Origin: Candidatus Aenigmatarchaeota archaeon
GTDB taxonomy: Archaea; Aenigmatarchaeota; Aenigmatarchaeia; CG10238-14; SCSR01
NCBI GenBank assembly: GCA_018920185.1
Contig: JAHLMT010000002.1
Location: forward strand, 93,871-157,870
Direction: 5' to 3'
DNA: 64,000 bases
Below, one piece after another: positions 1 to 8,642 of this stretch (positions are counted from its first letter, which is position 1; each line of letters starts with the position of its first letter). The translations under genes were made by a program, and so were the position numbers. Below the pieces are notes generated by a model. It had not been told where the DNA came from. It saw only the letters and a program-made list of their open reading frames with translations, and ran no database searches.

Positions 1-546
1 GTTAGAAAACAAGTGGATGAGTATGTGAAATCATTAGTTCAAGAAGGAAGATGTGAACTATTACCTGGTGTTGTTTTTATCGACGAGTGCAGCATGCTTG
101 ATATTGAAACATTTGCATTTCTTAATAGAGCTCTGGAGCAAGAGTTATCACCCATTATTATTTTTGCAACAAATCGAGGATTTTCAACAATTAGAGGGAC
201 TGATATCAAAGCAGCACATGGTATGCCACTTGATCTAGTCGATAGGTTGTTGATAATAAATACCAAACCGTATGGAAAAGAAGACATTAGAAAAATCGTA
301 GAGACAAGAGCGAAAGCTGAAAAGATTAAACTAACAGACGAAGCTTTAGAATATCTGACCGAAGTTGGTGCTAGAACTAGCTTAAGATATTCGATTCAGT
401 TGCTTGCTCCTGCCTTTGAATTTGCAAAAGAGAATAATTCAGAAAAAATAGAGAAAGAACATATTATTTATGTTGAGAAATTGTTTGTTGATGTCAAAAA
501 GTCTGTTGAATATCTTAAGGAATATGAAAGTCATTTTTTGGCATGA
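1..546 (+). CDS. TIP49/RuvB-like AAA+ helicase, C-terminal part
   Basis: The reading frame is open from the first base of the window (VRKQ precedes the GTG at 13), so the gene begins upstream and only the last ~180 residues are here. Visible elements are the TIP49-type Walker B region VVFIDECSML, a sensor 1 stretch IIFATNRG, the GMPLDLVDRLLI segment and a sensor 2 motif TSLRYSIQLL with its arginine. TIP49 (RuvBL) proteins are hexameric ATPases of chromatin and RNP assembly in eukaryotes; archaeal homologues are common but poorly understood. The DECSML wording instead of DEVHML is a mild variant. The gene stops 10 nt from the convergent thioredoxin gene. Confidence 0.93.
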   Translation, partial: VRKQVDEYVKSLVQEGRCELLPGVVFIDECSMLDIETFAFLNRALEQELSPIIIFATNRGFSTIRGTDIKAAHGMPLDLVDRLLIINTKPYGKEDIRKIVETRAKAEKIKLTDEALEYLTEVGARTSLRYSIQLLAPAFEFAKENNSEKIEKEHIIYVEKLFVDVKKSVEYLKEYESHFLA

Positions 547-555
547 TAAAGTTTT

Positions 556-819
556 TTATTTTCCTAAAGCCCATTTCTTCAAAGTCTCGTAATCAACAGC
601 TCCACAAATCCATTGCCCAGTCTTAGTGTTAAAGAAGAAAGGCACTCCACCACAAAATCCTCTGTCATACTTTTCCATTAGCTTTGCATTTTCAGCATTA
701 TGCCAAACTTCTAGTTCTTTAATTTTTACTTTTTCTTCTTTCTCTAGTTTTTGGACTAATGGTTTCATCTCATTGCAGTGAGGACATTCCCTTCCAGTAA
801 AGAACAGCAATTCTTCCAT
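556..819 (-). CDS. Small thioredoxin-fold protein (CPHC)
   Basis: An 87-residue thioredoxin/glutaredoxin-like protein. The redox motif CPHC lies at residues 12-15 after a short beta strand, and a cis-proline loop GVPFFF follows at about residue 58. No signal peptide is seen, so it should act in the cytoplasm. I start it at the ATG at 819 rather than the TTG at 828 because ATG is the better codon and a TATA-like TTTTTATATAAATC lies about 25-30 nt upstream. An extra FCGG cysteine near the cis-proline could be a resolving thiol. Its substrate cannot be told from sequence. Confidence 0.8.
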   Translation of the reverse strand: MEELLFFTGRECPHCNEMKPLVQKLEKEEKVKIKELEVWHNAENAKLMEKYDRGFCGGVPFFFNTKTGQWICGAVDYETLKKWALGK

Positions 820-919
820 ATATCTCAAACTAAATTTAGAGTTTGATTTATATAAAAATTTCTCTTCAATGTTAAATAAATATGAGAAAATCCAAGGGTG
901 TTAGCTAATTTAAAAATTA

Positions 920-2302
920 TTACTTAGTCACGGATACAACACGAGATTTTTTATAATACTTCACCAACTGTTGTATAGCTCTTACAGCATCCTCAGGATA
1001 AGTGTAAGTTGGAATACCATTTTCTTCTAAATTTCTTCTCATTACTTCTGTATACTCGCCCCCCGCCGACACAACAACAATAGGTTTTTTCTTCAAATCA
1101 TTCGCTTCAATCAAAATATCCACTATATCCGTTGCTATTAATGGAGTTTGTACTAGAACTATTATTAACAAAATATCAATATTCTCATCCTTCATGCATG
1201 CATCTATGCAAAGCTTGTACCTTGCAGAAGTAGCATCACCAACTAAATCCAAAGGGTTTTCTATGTTAATTATCTTCGGTAGATTTTTCCTTAATTCTTT
1301 CTTAGTTTCATTTGAAAGTTTGGCAAGTTCAACACCATTTTTTGCCATGGCATCTACAGCAAGAATCCCATATCCCCCACCGTTAGTCATTACTTGTACC
1401 CTTCCACCTTTTGGTGGAATGCATTTCTCAAGAATTTTTGCAAAGTTAAACATATCTTCCAAATTTTCCGCACGAATAATTCCAGATTGTTTGAAGACAC
1501 CAAAGTAAATTTCAGCACTTCCGGCTAATGAGCCTGTATGTGATAACGTAGCTTTAGCTCCAGCTTCTGTTACACCACCTTTAATTGCAATAATCGGTTT
1601 TTTCTTTGAGACTTTTTTACAAACTTCCAAGAATTTTCTACCATCTTTTACAGCTTCTATATACAGGCAGATAACTTTTGTATTCTCATCATCACCAAGA
1701 TAATCTATCAGATCACTTTCATCAACGTCAACAGCATTACCGTAACTGATAAATTTTGCAAAACCATACCCTTCTGCAGTAGCCAAATCAACAATAGAAG
1801 AACCAACGGCTCCCGACTGACAAACAAAAGATATAACACCTTCCTTTGGTCTACTCATTCTAAATCTGGGTAAAAATAGCGAGTCAATTCTAGAATAAGC
1901 ATCAAACACACCTAAAGCATTCGGTCCAATAACTCTTAATTTATATCTTTTTATAACATTTTCCAATTTCTTTTCGAGCTTGTAATTACCAACTTCTTTG
2001 AAACCAGCACTGATAATAATTATATTTTGTATTTTCTTTCTTCCACATTCTTCTAAAACCTTAGGAACAATTTCGGCAGGAACAGCAACAATAGCTAATT
2101 CAATCTTTTCAGGTATATCCAAAACAGAAGCATAAGAACGGTAATTCAAGATGTTCTCTGCATTTGGATTAACTACAAATATTTTTCCTCTGTAACCACC
2201 ATCAATAAAATTTCTGAAAATTACATGACCTACCTTATTTGGGTCTCTTGACACTCCAATTATAGCTACACTCTGAGCGTTGAAAAAATTATCTAAACTC
2301 AT
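920..2302 (-). CDS. acdA: Acyl-CoA synthetase (ADP-forming), alpha subunit
   Basis: A 460-residue protein matching the alpha chain of archaeal ADP-forming acetyl/acyl-CoA synthetases, which convert acyl-CoA, ADP and phosphate to acid, CoA and ATP. An N-terminal CoA-binding Rossmann domain (VAIIGVSRDPNKVG, residues 12-26) is followed by ligase domains with QSGAVGSS near 162 and the phospho-histidine site SHTGSLAGSAE with His at 255. The usual length for separate alpha chains is about 460. The beta chain is encoded divergently 34 bp away, so the two genes share a short promoter region. With glutamate dehydrogenase nearby this fits energy conservation during amino-acid fermentation. Confidence 0.93.
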   Translation of the reverse strand: MSLDNFFNAQSVAIIGVSRDPNKVGHVIFRNFIDGGYRGKIFVVNPNAENILNYRSYASVLDIPEKIELAIVAVPAEIVPKVLEECGRKKIQNIIIISAGFKEVGNYKLEKKLENVIKRYKLRVIGPNALGVFDAYSRIDSLFLPRFRMSRPKEGVISFVCQSGAVGSSIVDLATAEGYGFAKFISYGNAVDVDESDLIDYLGDDENTKVICLYIEAVKDGRKFLEVCKKVSKKKPIIAIKGGVTEAGAKATLSHTGSLAGSAEIYFGVFKQSGIIRAENLEDMFNFAKILEKCIPPKGGRVQVMTNGGGYGILAVDAMAKNGVELAKLSNETKKELRKNLPKIINIENPLDLVGDATSARYKLCIDACMKDENIDILLIIVLVQTPLIATDIVDILIEANDLKKKPIVVVSAGGEYTEVMRRNLEENGIPTYTYPEDAVRAIQQLVKYYKKSRVVSVTK

Positions 2303-2335
2303 GATAATTTATTATTAGAAACTATATTTTTATCT

Positions 2336-2959
2336 ATGCGAGTTTTGTTAGGCAAGGATGCTGAAAAGTTCCTTAAAGGATTGCCTCTTGCCAAGAGTTT
2401 TCTAATAAAAAATCTAAGAGAATTGATAAAAATCAAGAAATACCCTGTAGTAATGAAATTAATCTCACCCCGAGCTATACACAAAACCGAAGTAGGTGGA
2501 GTGAAGATAGTCGACAATTTACAAGAAGCACAAGAAACTTTCAATCAATTTGTTAAATTAGCCAAAACGAAAAGAATGAAGTTGATAGGAATTTTAATCC
2601 AAGAATACGTCAAAGGAAGAGAGTTTATCATAGGAATTAAAAAAGATCCTACTTTTGGCCATGTGATAATGTTTGGTGCTGGCGGAATTTTTGTAGAAGC
2701 TTTGAAAGATGTGACATTTAGAGTCTGTCCTATATCAAAAGAGGATGCAGAAAGCATGCTATATGATTTAAAGAATCAATGGCTGCTCTCAGGTACACGA
2801 GGAGAAAAACCGGTTAATACTAAACTATTGAAGCAAATTCTTGTAAAAGTTTCTAGATTACCACAGAAATATAAAAACATAGAAGAACTTGATATTAATC
2901 CTTTAATGGTTAGTGAAAAGTCTGTAAAAATAGTTGATGTAAGAATTCTGATGAAATAG
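2336..2959 (+). CDS. acdB: Acyl-CoA synthetase (ADP-forming), beta subunit
   Basis: A 207-residue ATP-grasp (ATP-grasp_5) protein, the partner of the divergent alpha subunit. KLISPRAIHKTEVGGV near residues 42-57 and the glycine-rich FGAGGIFVEALKD segment near 117-130 are typical of this family, and ELDINPLMV near the C-terminus is a conserved ATP-grasp signature. Archaeal beta chains are usually about 230 residues, so this one is slightly short. Its last 50 bp overlap the 3' end of the convergent gene at 2910-3467. The intergenic region to acdA is only 34 bp, so the start probably has a very short leader or none. Confidence 0.92.
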   Translation: MRVLLGKDAEKFLKGLPLAKSFLIKNLRELIKIKKYPVVMKLISPRAIHKTEVGGVKIVDNLQEAQETFNQFVKLAKTKRMKLIGILIQEYVKGREFIIGIKKDPTFGHVIMFGAGGIFVEALKDVTFRVCPISKEDAESMLYDLKNQWLLSGTRGEKPVNTKLLKQILVKVSRLPQKYKNIEELDINPLMVSEKSVKIVDVRILMK

Positions 2960-3467
2960 TCCATCTATCTGCCTTTCTCAATTCTTTAAATTCTCGTGTG
3001 TAATCTCTCAAGGAACTACCATCCCTAAATGGCAAAGCTAAAAACTCTTGTTTAGCACCATCTAAACAGTAACATTCCCATGTATAAGTTCTTTGTTTCT
3101 TGACAGACATCTGAATATCCCCGAGTATTTCGATATTATCTGATACCCGAAATCGTTCCAACTCTCTTAACATTTCTTCATCTATGCGATCTTTAGGTTT
3201 GTGATTAAAAGTTTCTACCAATCTTATTTCATTTTTACGTAACCTAAAAATACAAAGAGCTGTAGGTTCTTTTCTATTAAGAAACTTTTTAAGAGTTATG
3301 TTACGATCAAATGCGTACCATACAGCAATGAGAAAATCTGATGTCAAATAAAGTCGATTTGCTGGAGAAGCTCTTAAAGTTCCGTTAAATGGTTCTAATA
3401 AATAATTAAAAACTTTATCAGGTGTATACAAAACTGCACTTCCGTGATATAGATATGGTGAACTCAT
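2910..3467 (-). CDS. Hypothetical protein, possible ADP-ribosyltransferase-like fold
   Basis: A 185-residue protein not firmly recognised. The N-terminus has YHGS (residues 7-10) and then RLYLTSDFLIAVWYAF (39-53). This spacing resembles the His...Tyr core of small ART-fold families such as DUF3990 (LYHGS, then FYLT with A..WA). A clear catalytic Glu is not obvious, so the assignment is tentative. It has no signal peptide or membrane segment. Its 3' end overlaps acdB by 50 bp in convergent orientation, which is unusual in this otherwise neatly spaced region and hints at later arrival. The ATG at 3467 lies 19 nt upstream of the glutamate dehydrogenase stop region. Confidence 0.6.
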   Translation of the reverse strand: MSSPYLYHGSAVLYTPDKVFNYLLEPFNGTLRASPANRLYLTSDFLIAVWYAFDRNITLKKFLNRKEPTALCIFRLRKNEIRLVETFNHKPKDRIDEEMLRELERFRVSDNIEILGDIQMSVKKQRTYTWECYCLDGAKQEFLALPFRDGSSLRDYTREFKELRKADRWTISSEFLHQLFLQTFH

Positions 3468-3485
3468 AAAAATGATAAAAAGAAT

Positions 3486-4637
3486 TTATTCCCTTTCCTT
3501 ATTCTGCTTTACTCTCTCTTGTGCAATCTTTAATGCAGCATCTCTCGGTTTTACATTTTCTTTTCTAGCTCTATCCAAAACAATCTTCACATTCCTTTTT
3601 ATCTTCTTCTCAACTAGCTCAAACATTTTCTTAGGATTATATCCGCGATATTCAGCATAAGAAGAAATCACACCCCCAGCATTAGCAACAAAATCTGGAA
3701 CAACCAAAATTCCACGCTTATGCAAAATTTCTTCCATTTCAGGTGTTGTAGGAATATTCGCAGCCTCAACAACAATCTTAGCCTTCACATCATTCACATT
3801 ATCTTTATTAATCACATCCGGTAATGCAGCAGGTATCAGTATATCAACAGGTAATTCAAAAATTTCTTTATTTGCTAAAACTTTCCCGGGCTTGTAATTA
3901 ATCACGCTTCCAGTTTTCTCTTTCACATCTAACAGCTTTTTAACATCCAAACCATTCTCATTATAAATCACACCTTTGCTATCACTAACAGCAATAATCT
4001 TTGCCCCAAATTCTGACAAATGTTTTGAAGCAAAAGTACCAACATTACCAAAACCTTCTATTGCAACTGTAGCATTTTTGATGTTCAATCCAACATAATC
4101 AGCTGCTACAGCTGTAGCATGAGCTACACCGAAACCTGTAGAACCATATTCATGTGGTATTCCACATTTCTCTCCAGGTTTTCCAAATAACTTCATACAA
4201 ACATTAGCTGGTTTACCGGTGCACGCTTTCCAGTTACCATTAGCTTCAAAGAACCATTTCATCTCTTCCTCCCCTGTGTTAACATCTGGCCCTGCTATGT
4301 AAAGCTTAGGCACAATAGGTTTCAATGCTTTAGAAAACGCCTGTATCAATGCTTTTTTGCGTTCTTTATTTTTAATATCTTCGGGTGAAGCTTTAATTCC
4401 TGCCTTTGCTCCGCCAAATGGTAGTTCAGCAAGAGCATTCTTCCAAGTCATAGTTCTTGCAAGTCGAAAAATCTCTACAACATCAACAGTAGGAGTCATC
4501 CTAATTCCTCCCTTACCCACACCTCGATTTGTATTATCTATGCATAAAAAACCATGCATCTTTGTTTTAGGATCGTACACCTCTATTATCAGTTCAGGTC
4601 CCCACTCGTCTGGTTTAATTTCCTTATTTATAATCAT
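3486..4637 (-). CDS. gdhA: Glutamate (Glu/Leu/Phe/Val) dehydrogenase
   Basis: A 383-residue member of the Glu/Leu/Phe/Val dehydrogenase family, catalysing reversible oxidative deamination of glutamate to 2-oxoglutarate with NAD(P). The substrate-binding stretch GKGGIRMTP (42-49), the catalytic-lysine motif PFGGAKAGI with Lys78, GPDVNTGEEEM, and the Rossmann motif GFGNVGTFASKHL are all present. Family members are usually 410-430 residues, so this one is short, with a compact N-terminus and C-terminus. The CTGKPANVC region before the nucleotide domain carries several extra cysteines. It likely feeds reductant and 2-oxo acids to fermentation alongside the acyl-CoA synthetase and aminotransferase here. 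Confidence 0.92.
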   Translation of the reverse strand: MIINKEIKPDEWGPELIIEVYDPKTKMHGFLCIDNTNRGVGKGGIRMTPTVDVVEIFRLARTMTWKNALAELPFGGAKAGIKASPEDIKNKERKKALIQAFSKALKPIVPKLYIAGPDVNTGEEEMKWFFEANGNWKACTGKPANVCMKLFGKPGEKCGIPHEYGSTGFGVAHATAVAADYVGLNIKNATVAIEGFGNVGTFASKHLSEFGAKIIAVSDSKGVIYNENGLDVKKLLDVKEKTGSVINYKPGKVLANKEIFELPVDILIPAALPDVINKDNVNDVKAKIVVEAANIPTTPEMEEILHKRGILVVPDFVANAGGVISSYAEYRGYNPKKMFELVEKKIKRNVKIVLDRARKENVKPRDAALKIAQERVKQNKERE

Positions 4638-4730
4638 AAATACTCTTTTGTCTTGCCAACCCTTATATTTTCATTAAGTTAAAACATGCCATGAACACTG
4701 TCTATCACATATAAAATTCTATTGATTTCG

Positions 4731-4767
4731 GTAAGTTTATATATCATGAAAGACTGCATAAACTTAC
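4731..4767. repeat. Perfect 10-bp inverted repeat, 17-nt loop
   Basis: GTAAGTTTAT at 4731-4740 is the exact reverse complement of ATAAACTTAC at 4758-4767. It lies in the 230-bp region between the divergent glutamate dehydrogenase and the gene starting at 4871. It could be an operator or an RNA hairpin; no partner regulator is identified. Confidence 0.6.
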
Positions 4768-4812
4768 TATATTTCACGACATAATAGTTGTAATGTATAT
4801 AATGTAAAACCA

Positions 4813-4830
4813 AAAAATATTTATATTCAT
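4813..4830 (+). promoter_or_regulatory. TATA-type promoter for the 4871 gene
   Basis: AAAATATTTATATTC is a good archaeal box A. Transcription would start near 4845, leaving a ~25-nt leader that carries a Shine-Dalgarno-like GAGGTG (4859-4864) 6 nt before the ATG at 4871. Confidence 0.5.
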
Positions 4831-4870
4831 ATACTACTTATTAGTGATGAAAATAAATGAGGTGAAACAC

Positions 4871-5251
4871 ATGGTAAAAAAACCAATAAACACCATCGCA
4901 GCTTTACTGCTTTTATTTGGTTTAGGATATGGTATAGGACGTGGTGTTGATATTTTCAGACAATATGAAAGATCCAATGTGTCTGCTCGTATAGAAAGAG
5001 CATACAACTCAGATCAAGATTCCGATATTAAAGTTGTGAACAAGAATGATATCAAAAACTCATGTTCCGTTTATATTCTTGACGCAGGAATACATCTTGT
5101 TGATGATACCTGTGACGGTCGAGTTGACAGGGTAAGAAAAGATGGCAAAATAGGAAAAATCCTCCTTACCTATAATAAAGACGAATTTCCGCTCGAAGTT
5201 ATTAAGATGGCGAATGAAATGTATCAGAAATATCAGAGAGGAAATAAATGA
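4871..5251 (+). CDS. Hypothetical membrane-anchored protein
   Basis: A 126-residue protein not recognised. One hydrophobic segment (IAALLLLFGLGYGIG, about residues 8-22) follows a positive start, giving an N-in anchor with the rest outside the cytoplasm. The remainder is polar, with two cysteines (SCSVYIL and DDTCDG) that could form one disulfide. I prefer the ATG at 4871 over the GTG at 4844 or ATG at 4847 because GAGGTG sits at ideal spacing before it. It is the first of a group of unrecognised genes running to about 7.3 kb. Confidence 0.65.
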   Translation: MVKKPINTIAALLLLFGLGYGIGRGVDIFRQYERSNVSARIERAYNSDQDSDIKVVNKNDIKNSCSVYILDAGIHLVDDTCDGRVDRVRKDGKIGKILLTYNKDEFPLEVIKMANEMYQKYQRGNK

Positions 5252-5486
5252 ATATTCGGTAAAGACGAATAGAATGAACTGCTAAAGATCAGCTAGACAC
5301 AATATTTTACCTAGTTCCTTCTCTTATCTTCACTCCCAGTATCGACTGTATCTAATGTTAGTTTTGGTGAATAGACAAAATTTTCATAAACTTTATTTTA
5401 ATGTGTTTATCTGTTATTACTACTATTATGTAGTGAAGTACAGAAATGCTTAAATATGTTGAACGCATATATTATTGCTGATTAAA

Positions 5487-5957
5487 ATGGTATCTAATGG
5501 TTATAACCCCGAGAATGAAATAAATCAAATACCCCTAGTAAAATCAGAAGGAGAATTGTTGAGAGTACCGAGAGGTAGCAGAGTTAGAGTAGAATGTTTT
5601 ATACCGTATTTTGAAATTGAGGGAGAAGTTATTTTAGGAGTTCCATACGAAGATCGTTATAACCGCGTTTTAGGCAAACCAAGTGGAATTGATTGGAGAA
5701 TGCCCCACGATACATTAACTCATCCACCTTGTTGTTATCTTCCAGTAAGAATGCTTGATGATGCGTACATACAAATCTCCGGTTATTCTCCTACAGAAAA
5801 CTTTTACAAACTGTTAGTAAATGCTGCCAGGAATAAAAAACGTGTACGGATTACGGGTAGATTTGATGGGTCAGGCTTGTCAGATGTAGAAACTATCGAA
5901 ATAGATGGTCAAACTATAAAATGGGAGGCTGAGAAGTATGAGATTCAATTTTATTAA
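5487..5957 (+). CDS. Hypothetical protein, first gene of a two-gene operon
   Basis: A 156-residue soluble protein with no family I recognise. It is rich in predicted beta strands, with a pattern like RGSRVRVECFI, EGEVILGV, KRVRITGRFD and IDGQTIKWE that would suit an OB-like or other small beta barrel; this is inference. There is a PPCC pair in the middle. The track start TTG at 5475 is less likely than the ATG at 5487, which sits about 30 nt after a TATA-like GCTTAAATATG. Its end overlaps the next gene by 20 bp, so the two are translated from one message. Confidence 0.65.
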   Translation: MVSNGYNPENEINQIPLVKSEGELLRVPRGSRVRVECFIPYFEIEGEVILGVPYEDRYNRVLGKPSGIDWRMPHDTLTHPPCCYLPVRMLDDAYIQISGYSPTENFYKLLVNAARNKKRVRITGRFDGSGLSDVETIEIDGQTIKWEAEKYEIQFY

Positions 5958-6546
5958 AAGAAGAAGTCATGATATCATATCAGAATATCGTAAAACTGCT
6001 AGAGCCCAACTAAATACAGTTTACCAAGCATCTGTCAGAATAATAAGCCAACTAGAAAACATGAGAATAAGAAATGAACCTAATCCAGAAAACTATTTAC
6101 AAGCTCTTATAGATCTGTATAATGCATATCGAGCTGTGAACAATCTGAGAGAAACTTGCAGACTGGCTAATGATTCTAAAAAAGATCATAAACTATCAAA
6201 CGTAATGTGGAATTTGTATGTTGCGTTCTTAACCTTACAGATGCCTATAAAAACAGATGCAGAGGCTATAGTCGATTATGTTAGAACAAAAATAAATAGA
6301 CCGCACAATGCTTTTGAAAAAGTTTTTCCGCAATATTTTGAATCTGGACTTTCATATGATGATTTAGAAAGAGCTATTGAAGAAAATCGCAGAAGAGGAT
6401 TCTTTCCAGACTTTGAAAAGCTTTATAACACCGATAGACAAACTGCTGTTTGGGAAGCAAGAAAAAGGATAACAGGAGCCGAAAGAGCTATGCTAGAAGC
6501 TCTCAAAGGGTTAGAGAAATTAGGAGCTAAATTGCCTAAACAATAA
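5938..6546 (+). CDS. Hypothetical helical protein with a partial copy at 55 kb
   Basis: A 202-residue, mostly alpha-helical, charged protein with no signal peptide and no recognised family. GGGAGG precedes the ATG by about 9 nt, inside the upstream gene it overlaps. A stretch encoding residues 15-56 is repeated at 55086-55212 with 7 differences in 127 bp and no gaps, so this gene belongs to a family with at least one other, now broken, member. That makes the two-gene unit 5487-6546 a candidate for a duplicated or mobile cassette. Confidence 0.7.
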   Translation: MRFNFIKRRSHDIISEYRKTARAQLNTVYQASVRIISQLENMRIRNEPNPENYLQALIDLYNAYRAVNNLRETCRLANDSKKDHKLSNVMWNLYVAFLTLQMPIKTDAEAIVDYVRTKINRPHNAFEKVFPQYFESGLSYDDLERAIEENRRRGFFPDFEKLYNTDRQTAVWEARKRITGAERAMLEALKGLEKLGAKLPKQ

Positions 6547-6588
6547 AATAAAATTTTTAAAAGAATAAAACTGAATGATTGTTTATAA

Positions 6589-7245
6589 CTATCTCTGATA
6601 AGTTAATATCTCCTCTAGCCATCTCATATGTCGGATATGTCTACTTTCTAAATTTTTTTCCATCAGATTGTAAATTTCAGATCGTTTATTCAAATCTTCC
6701 ATAAGTCTCGAGACATAGTCATCTGAATTTATTGCAGCCCGGTATAATCTTGCTACTTCCTTATCACCTACTTTACTTTTAAGTTCTTCCCAGAGATCTT
6801 TGTCCTTGGATATTTTGGCGAGTATTACCTCAACGTCCGTCACTGCTTTGTGAGCTAATTTCATAGCTTCACTGGGTGTTAGCGGTCGCCTGTATTGATA
6901 ATCTGCTTTGTGCTTATAAGTTTTATACGTACCTATACGTATGGCCGCCTCAGCATCTTCTAGATAATGTTTTCCTGTTGAAATTATACCACCTACCCCC
7001 TTCTTCATGGATTCAGGCAACAGGTGATAAAATCGATCAAGGGCAGTTTCCAAGTCCTCTAAAGATGAAATCAAATTATAGACTGGATCTGGAGGTTCTG
7101 GAGGAGGTTTTTCTGGATTTCCTATAAATGCTCTTTTCACTAGTCTTCTGTCGTCTGCAACAGCAACGTCTGCAGTAGGCCACTCTTCACGTCTACTAAT
7201 TTGAGCAACTCTTTTACCAAATAAGACAAACTTAAAAAATTTCAA
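6589..7245 (-). CDS. Hypothetical protein with proline-rich linker
   Basis: A 218-residue protein not recognised. After a basic start (MKFFKFVLFGKR) there is a short proline-rich stretch EKPPPEPPDP near residue 48, then a long alpha-helical body rich in Lys, Glu and Leu, perhaps a coiled coil or HEPN-like bundle. The start codon is TTG at 7245, only 2 nt after the stop of a 30-residue membrane peptide gene, so it is probably co-transcribed. It converges on the gene ending at 6546. Confidence 0.65.
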   Translation of the reverse strand: MKFFKFVLFGKRVAQISRREEWPTADVAVADDRRLVKRAFIGNPEKPPPEPPDPVYNLISSLEDLETALDRFYHLLPESMKKGVGGIISTGKHYLEDAEAAIRIGTYKTYKHKADYQYRRPLTPSEAMKLAHKAVTDVEVILAKISKDKDLWEELKSKVGDKEVARLYRAAINSDDYVSRLMEDLNKRSEIYNLMEKNLESRHIRHMRWLEEILTYQR

Positions 7246-7247
7246 AA

Positions 7248-7340
7248 TTATCGGAAAAGAAAAACAGTGAATATAACACCTCCGAGGAAGGTAGCACCTG
7301 AAGTTAATAAAAACATCCCTGTTGAAATCTCAAGTGTCAT
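7248..7340 (-). CDS. Single-pass membrane micropeptide (30 aa)
   Basis: A 30-residue ORF (starts MTLEISTGMF, ends FTVFLFR) that is almost entirely one transmembrane segment. A TATA-like TTTATAAAC lies about 25-30 nt before the ATG. It sits 2 nt upstream of the 6589-7245 gene. The promoter and tight coupling support it; no homologue is known to me. Confidence 0.5.
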   Translation of the reverse strand: MTLEISTGMFLLTSGATFLGGVIFTVFLFR

Positions 7341-7471
7341 AATTAAAATTATATTTCTTTGTTTATAAATTTATTAAACTAAAAGAAACTTCACTAAGTC
7401 CAAACTCAGTTTTATAAATATTTTATGTAAAACCCTCAATTATAATTTTCTAAAAAGAAAGACTTGATGAT

Positions 7472-8608
7472 ATGTCACGAATTAAATATCCCTATAAATT
7501 TGACCCAAAGAAAAGAAGATTAGCATCAGCCTATCGTAGAGGCAAATTACTATTCTTTTCTCTAAGCTTATTGATTTCGCTCGCAACAGCTTTATTTATT
7601 TTATTTAGTGGTTTGCATATAACAATTAGAAATTTTGTTTTACAGTTTCCATTCTCAACTCTATTTAATGGCTTCTTAGTTATGTTAATATTTACCATAA
7701 CAGGATTTCCACTTTCATTTTATTCTAACTACATATTCGACCGAAGATACAAATTAGCAAACTATAATTTATTAAGCTGGTTCAGAGACTTTTTAAAAAT
7801 TAATCTCATTAATTATGTGTTTACATTACTTCTTGTACTTGCTCTTTACTTCACGATTAACACATTTTCACCTTGGTGGGTATATGCTGGAATATTTTAC
7901 ATAATATTTTCAATCATAGTTAACTACATTTATCCTACAATTATAGTTCCGTTCATGTGGAAAACCGAACCTTATAGAGACAGATCAATGAAAAATAAAA
8001 TTCTCATCCTTTGCAAAAAGCTAGGAGTTACACACATTAAAAATATAGTTGTTATTAAAGAAAGTGAAAAATCTATAAGACCAAATGCAGTTTTTATGGG
8101 GTTTGGTAATTCTAAAAGAATAGGTTTATTCGATAATTTACTCAATAATTTCACAAGAGACGAAATAGAATGTGTTATTGGTCATGAATTAGGCCATTAT
8201 GTCAACAAAGATATTTTACGCGGGTTGATATTAGAATCGATTATGATTTTTCCAACATTGTTTGTTATCGATTATTTAGTCAGAACATTATCGCCGATAT
8301 TCGGAATACAAGGAATAAGTGATTTAGCCTCACTAACTTTAATTGGATTAATTAACGGTACACTAGCTTTTCTATTTATGCCTTTAGTAAATACACATTC
8401 TCGCTGGAGAGAGTCAGAAGCCGATAAGTTCGCATTGCAGCATGTAAATAAACCGATAGCACAAATTTCACTAGAGAAAAGACTTGCAGATATGCATTTA
8501 GCTGAAGTGAATGTGCATCCTTTAATTGAATTTTGGTTGTTTACACATCCTTCAACAATCAAAAGAATAAAAATGGCTGAAAATTGGAATAAAAAAGTTA
8601 GAAGTTAA
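7472..8608 (+). CDS. M48 family (Ste24/CAAX prenyl protease 1-like) metalloprotease
   Basis: A 378-residue integral membrane zinc protease. The HExxH motif is HELGH (residues 238-242), the third zinc ligand lies in ESEADKFA, and FTHPSTIKRI near the C-terminus is the conserved HPS/T motif of the family. Four or so transmembrane segments precede the catalytic domain (roughly 28-48, 64-84, 112-132, 138-158) and another pair follows it. Ste24-type proteins in eukaryotes clip prenylated proteins; bacterial and archaeal relatives more often do membrane protein quality control. It is monocistronic. Confidence 0.93.
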   Translation: MSRIKYPYKFDPKKRRLASAYRRGKLLFFSLSLLISLATALFILFSGLHITIRNFVLQFPFSTLFNGFLVMLIFTITGFPLSFYSNYIFDRRYKLANYNLLSWFRDFLKINLINYVFTLLLVLALYFTINTFSPWWVYAGIFYIIFSIIVNYIYPTIIVPFMWKTEPYRDRSMKNKILILCKKLGVTHIKNIVVIKESEKSIRPNAVFMGFGNSKRIGLFDNLLNNFTRDEIECVIGHELGHYVNKDILRGLILESIMIFPTLFVIDYLVRTLSPIFGIQGISDLASLTLIGLINGTLAFLFMPLVNTHSRWRESEADKFALQHVNKPIAQISLEKRLADMHLAEVNVHPLIEFWLFTHPSTIKRIKMAENWNKKVRS

Positions 8609-8642
8609 ACAAGTTAAATGCTTTTCTATTAAATAATTAGTT

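Noticed and set aside
824-845. Imperfect repeat TCAAACT...AGTTTGA before the small thioredoxin gene
   Set aside because: Short and A+T-rich; does not match the HxlR dyads closely enough to call an operator.
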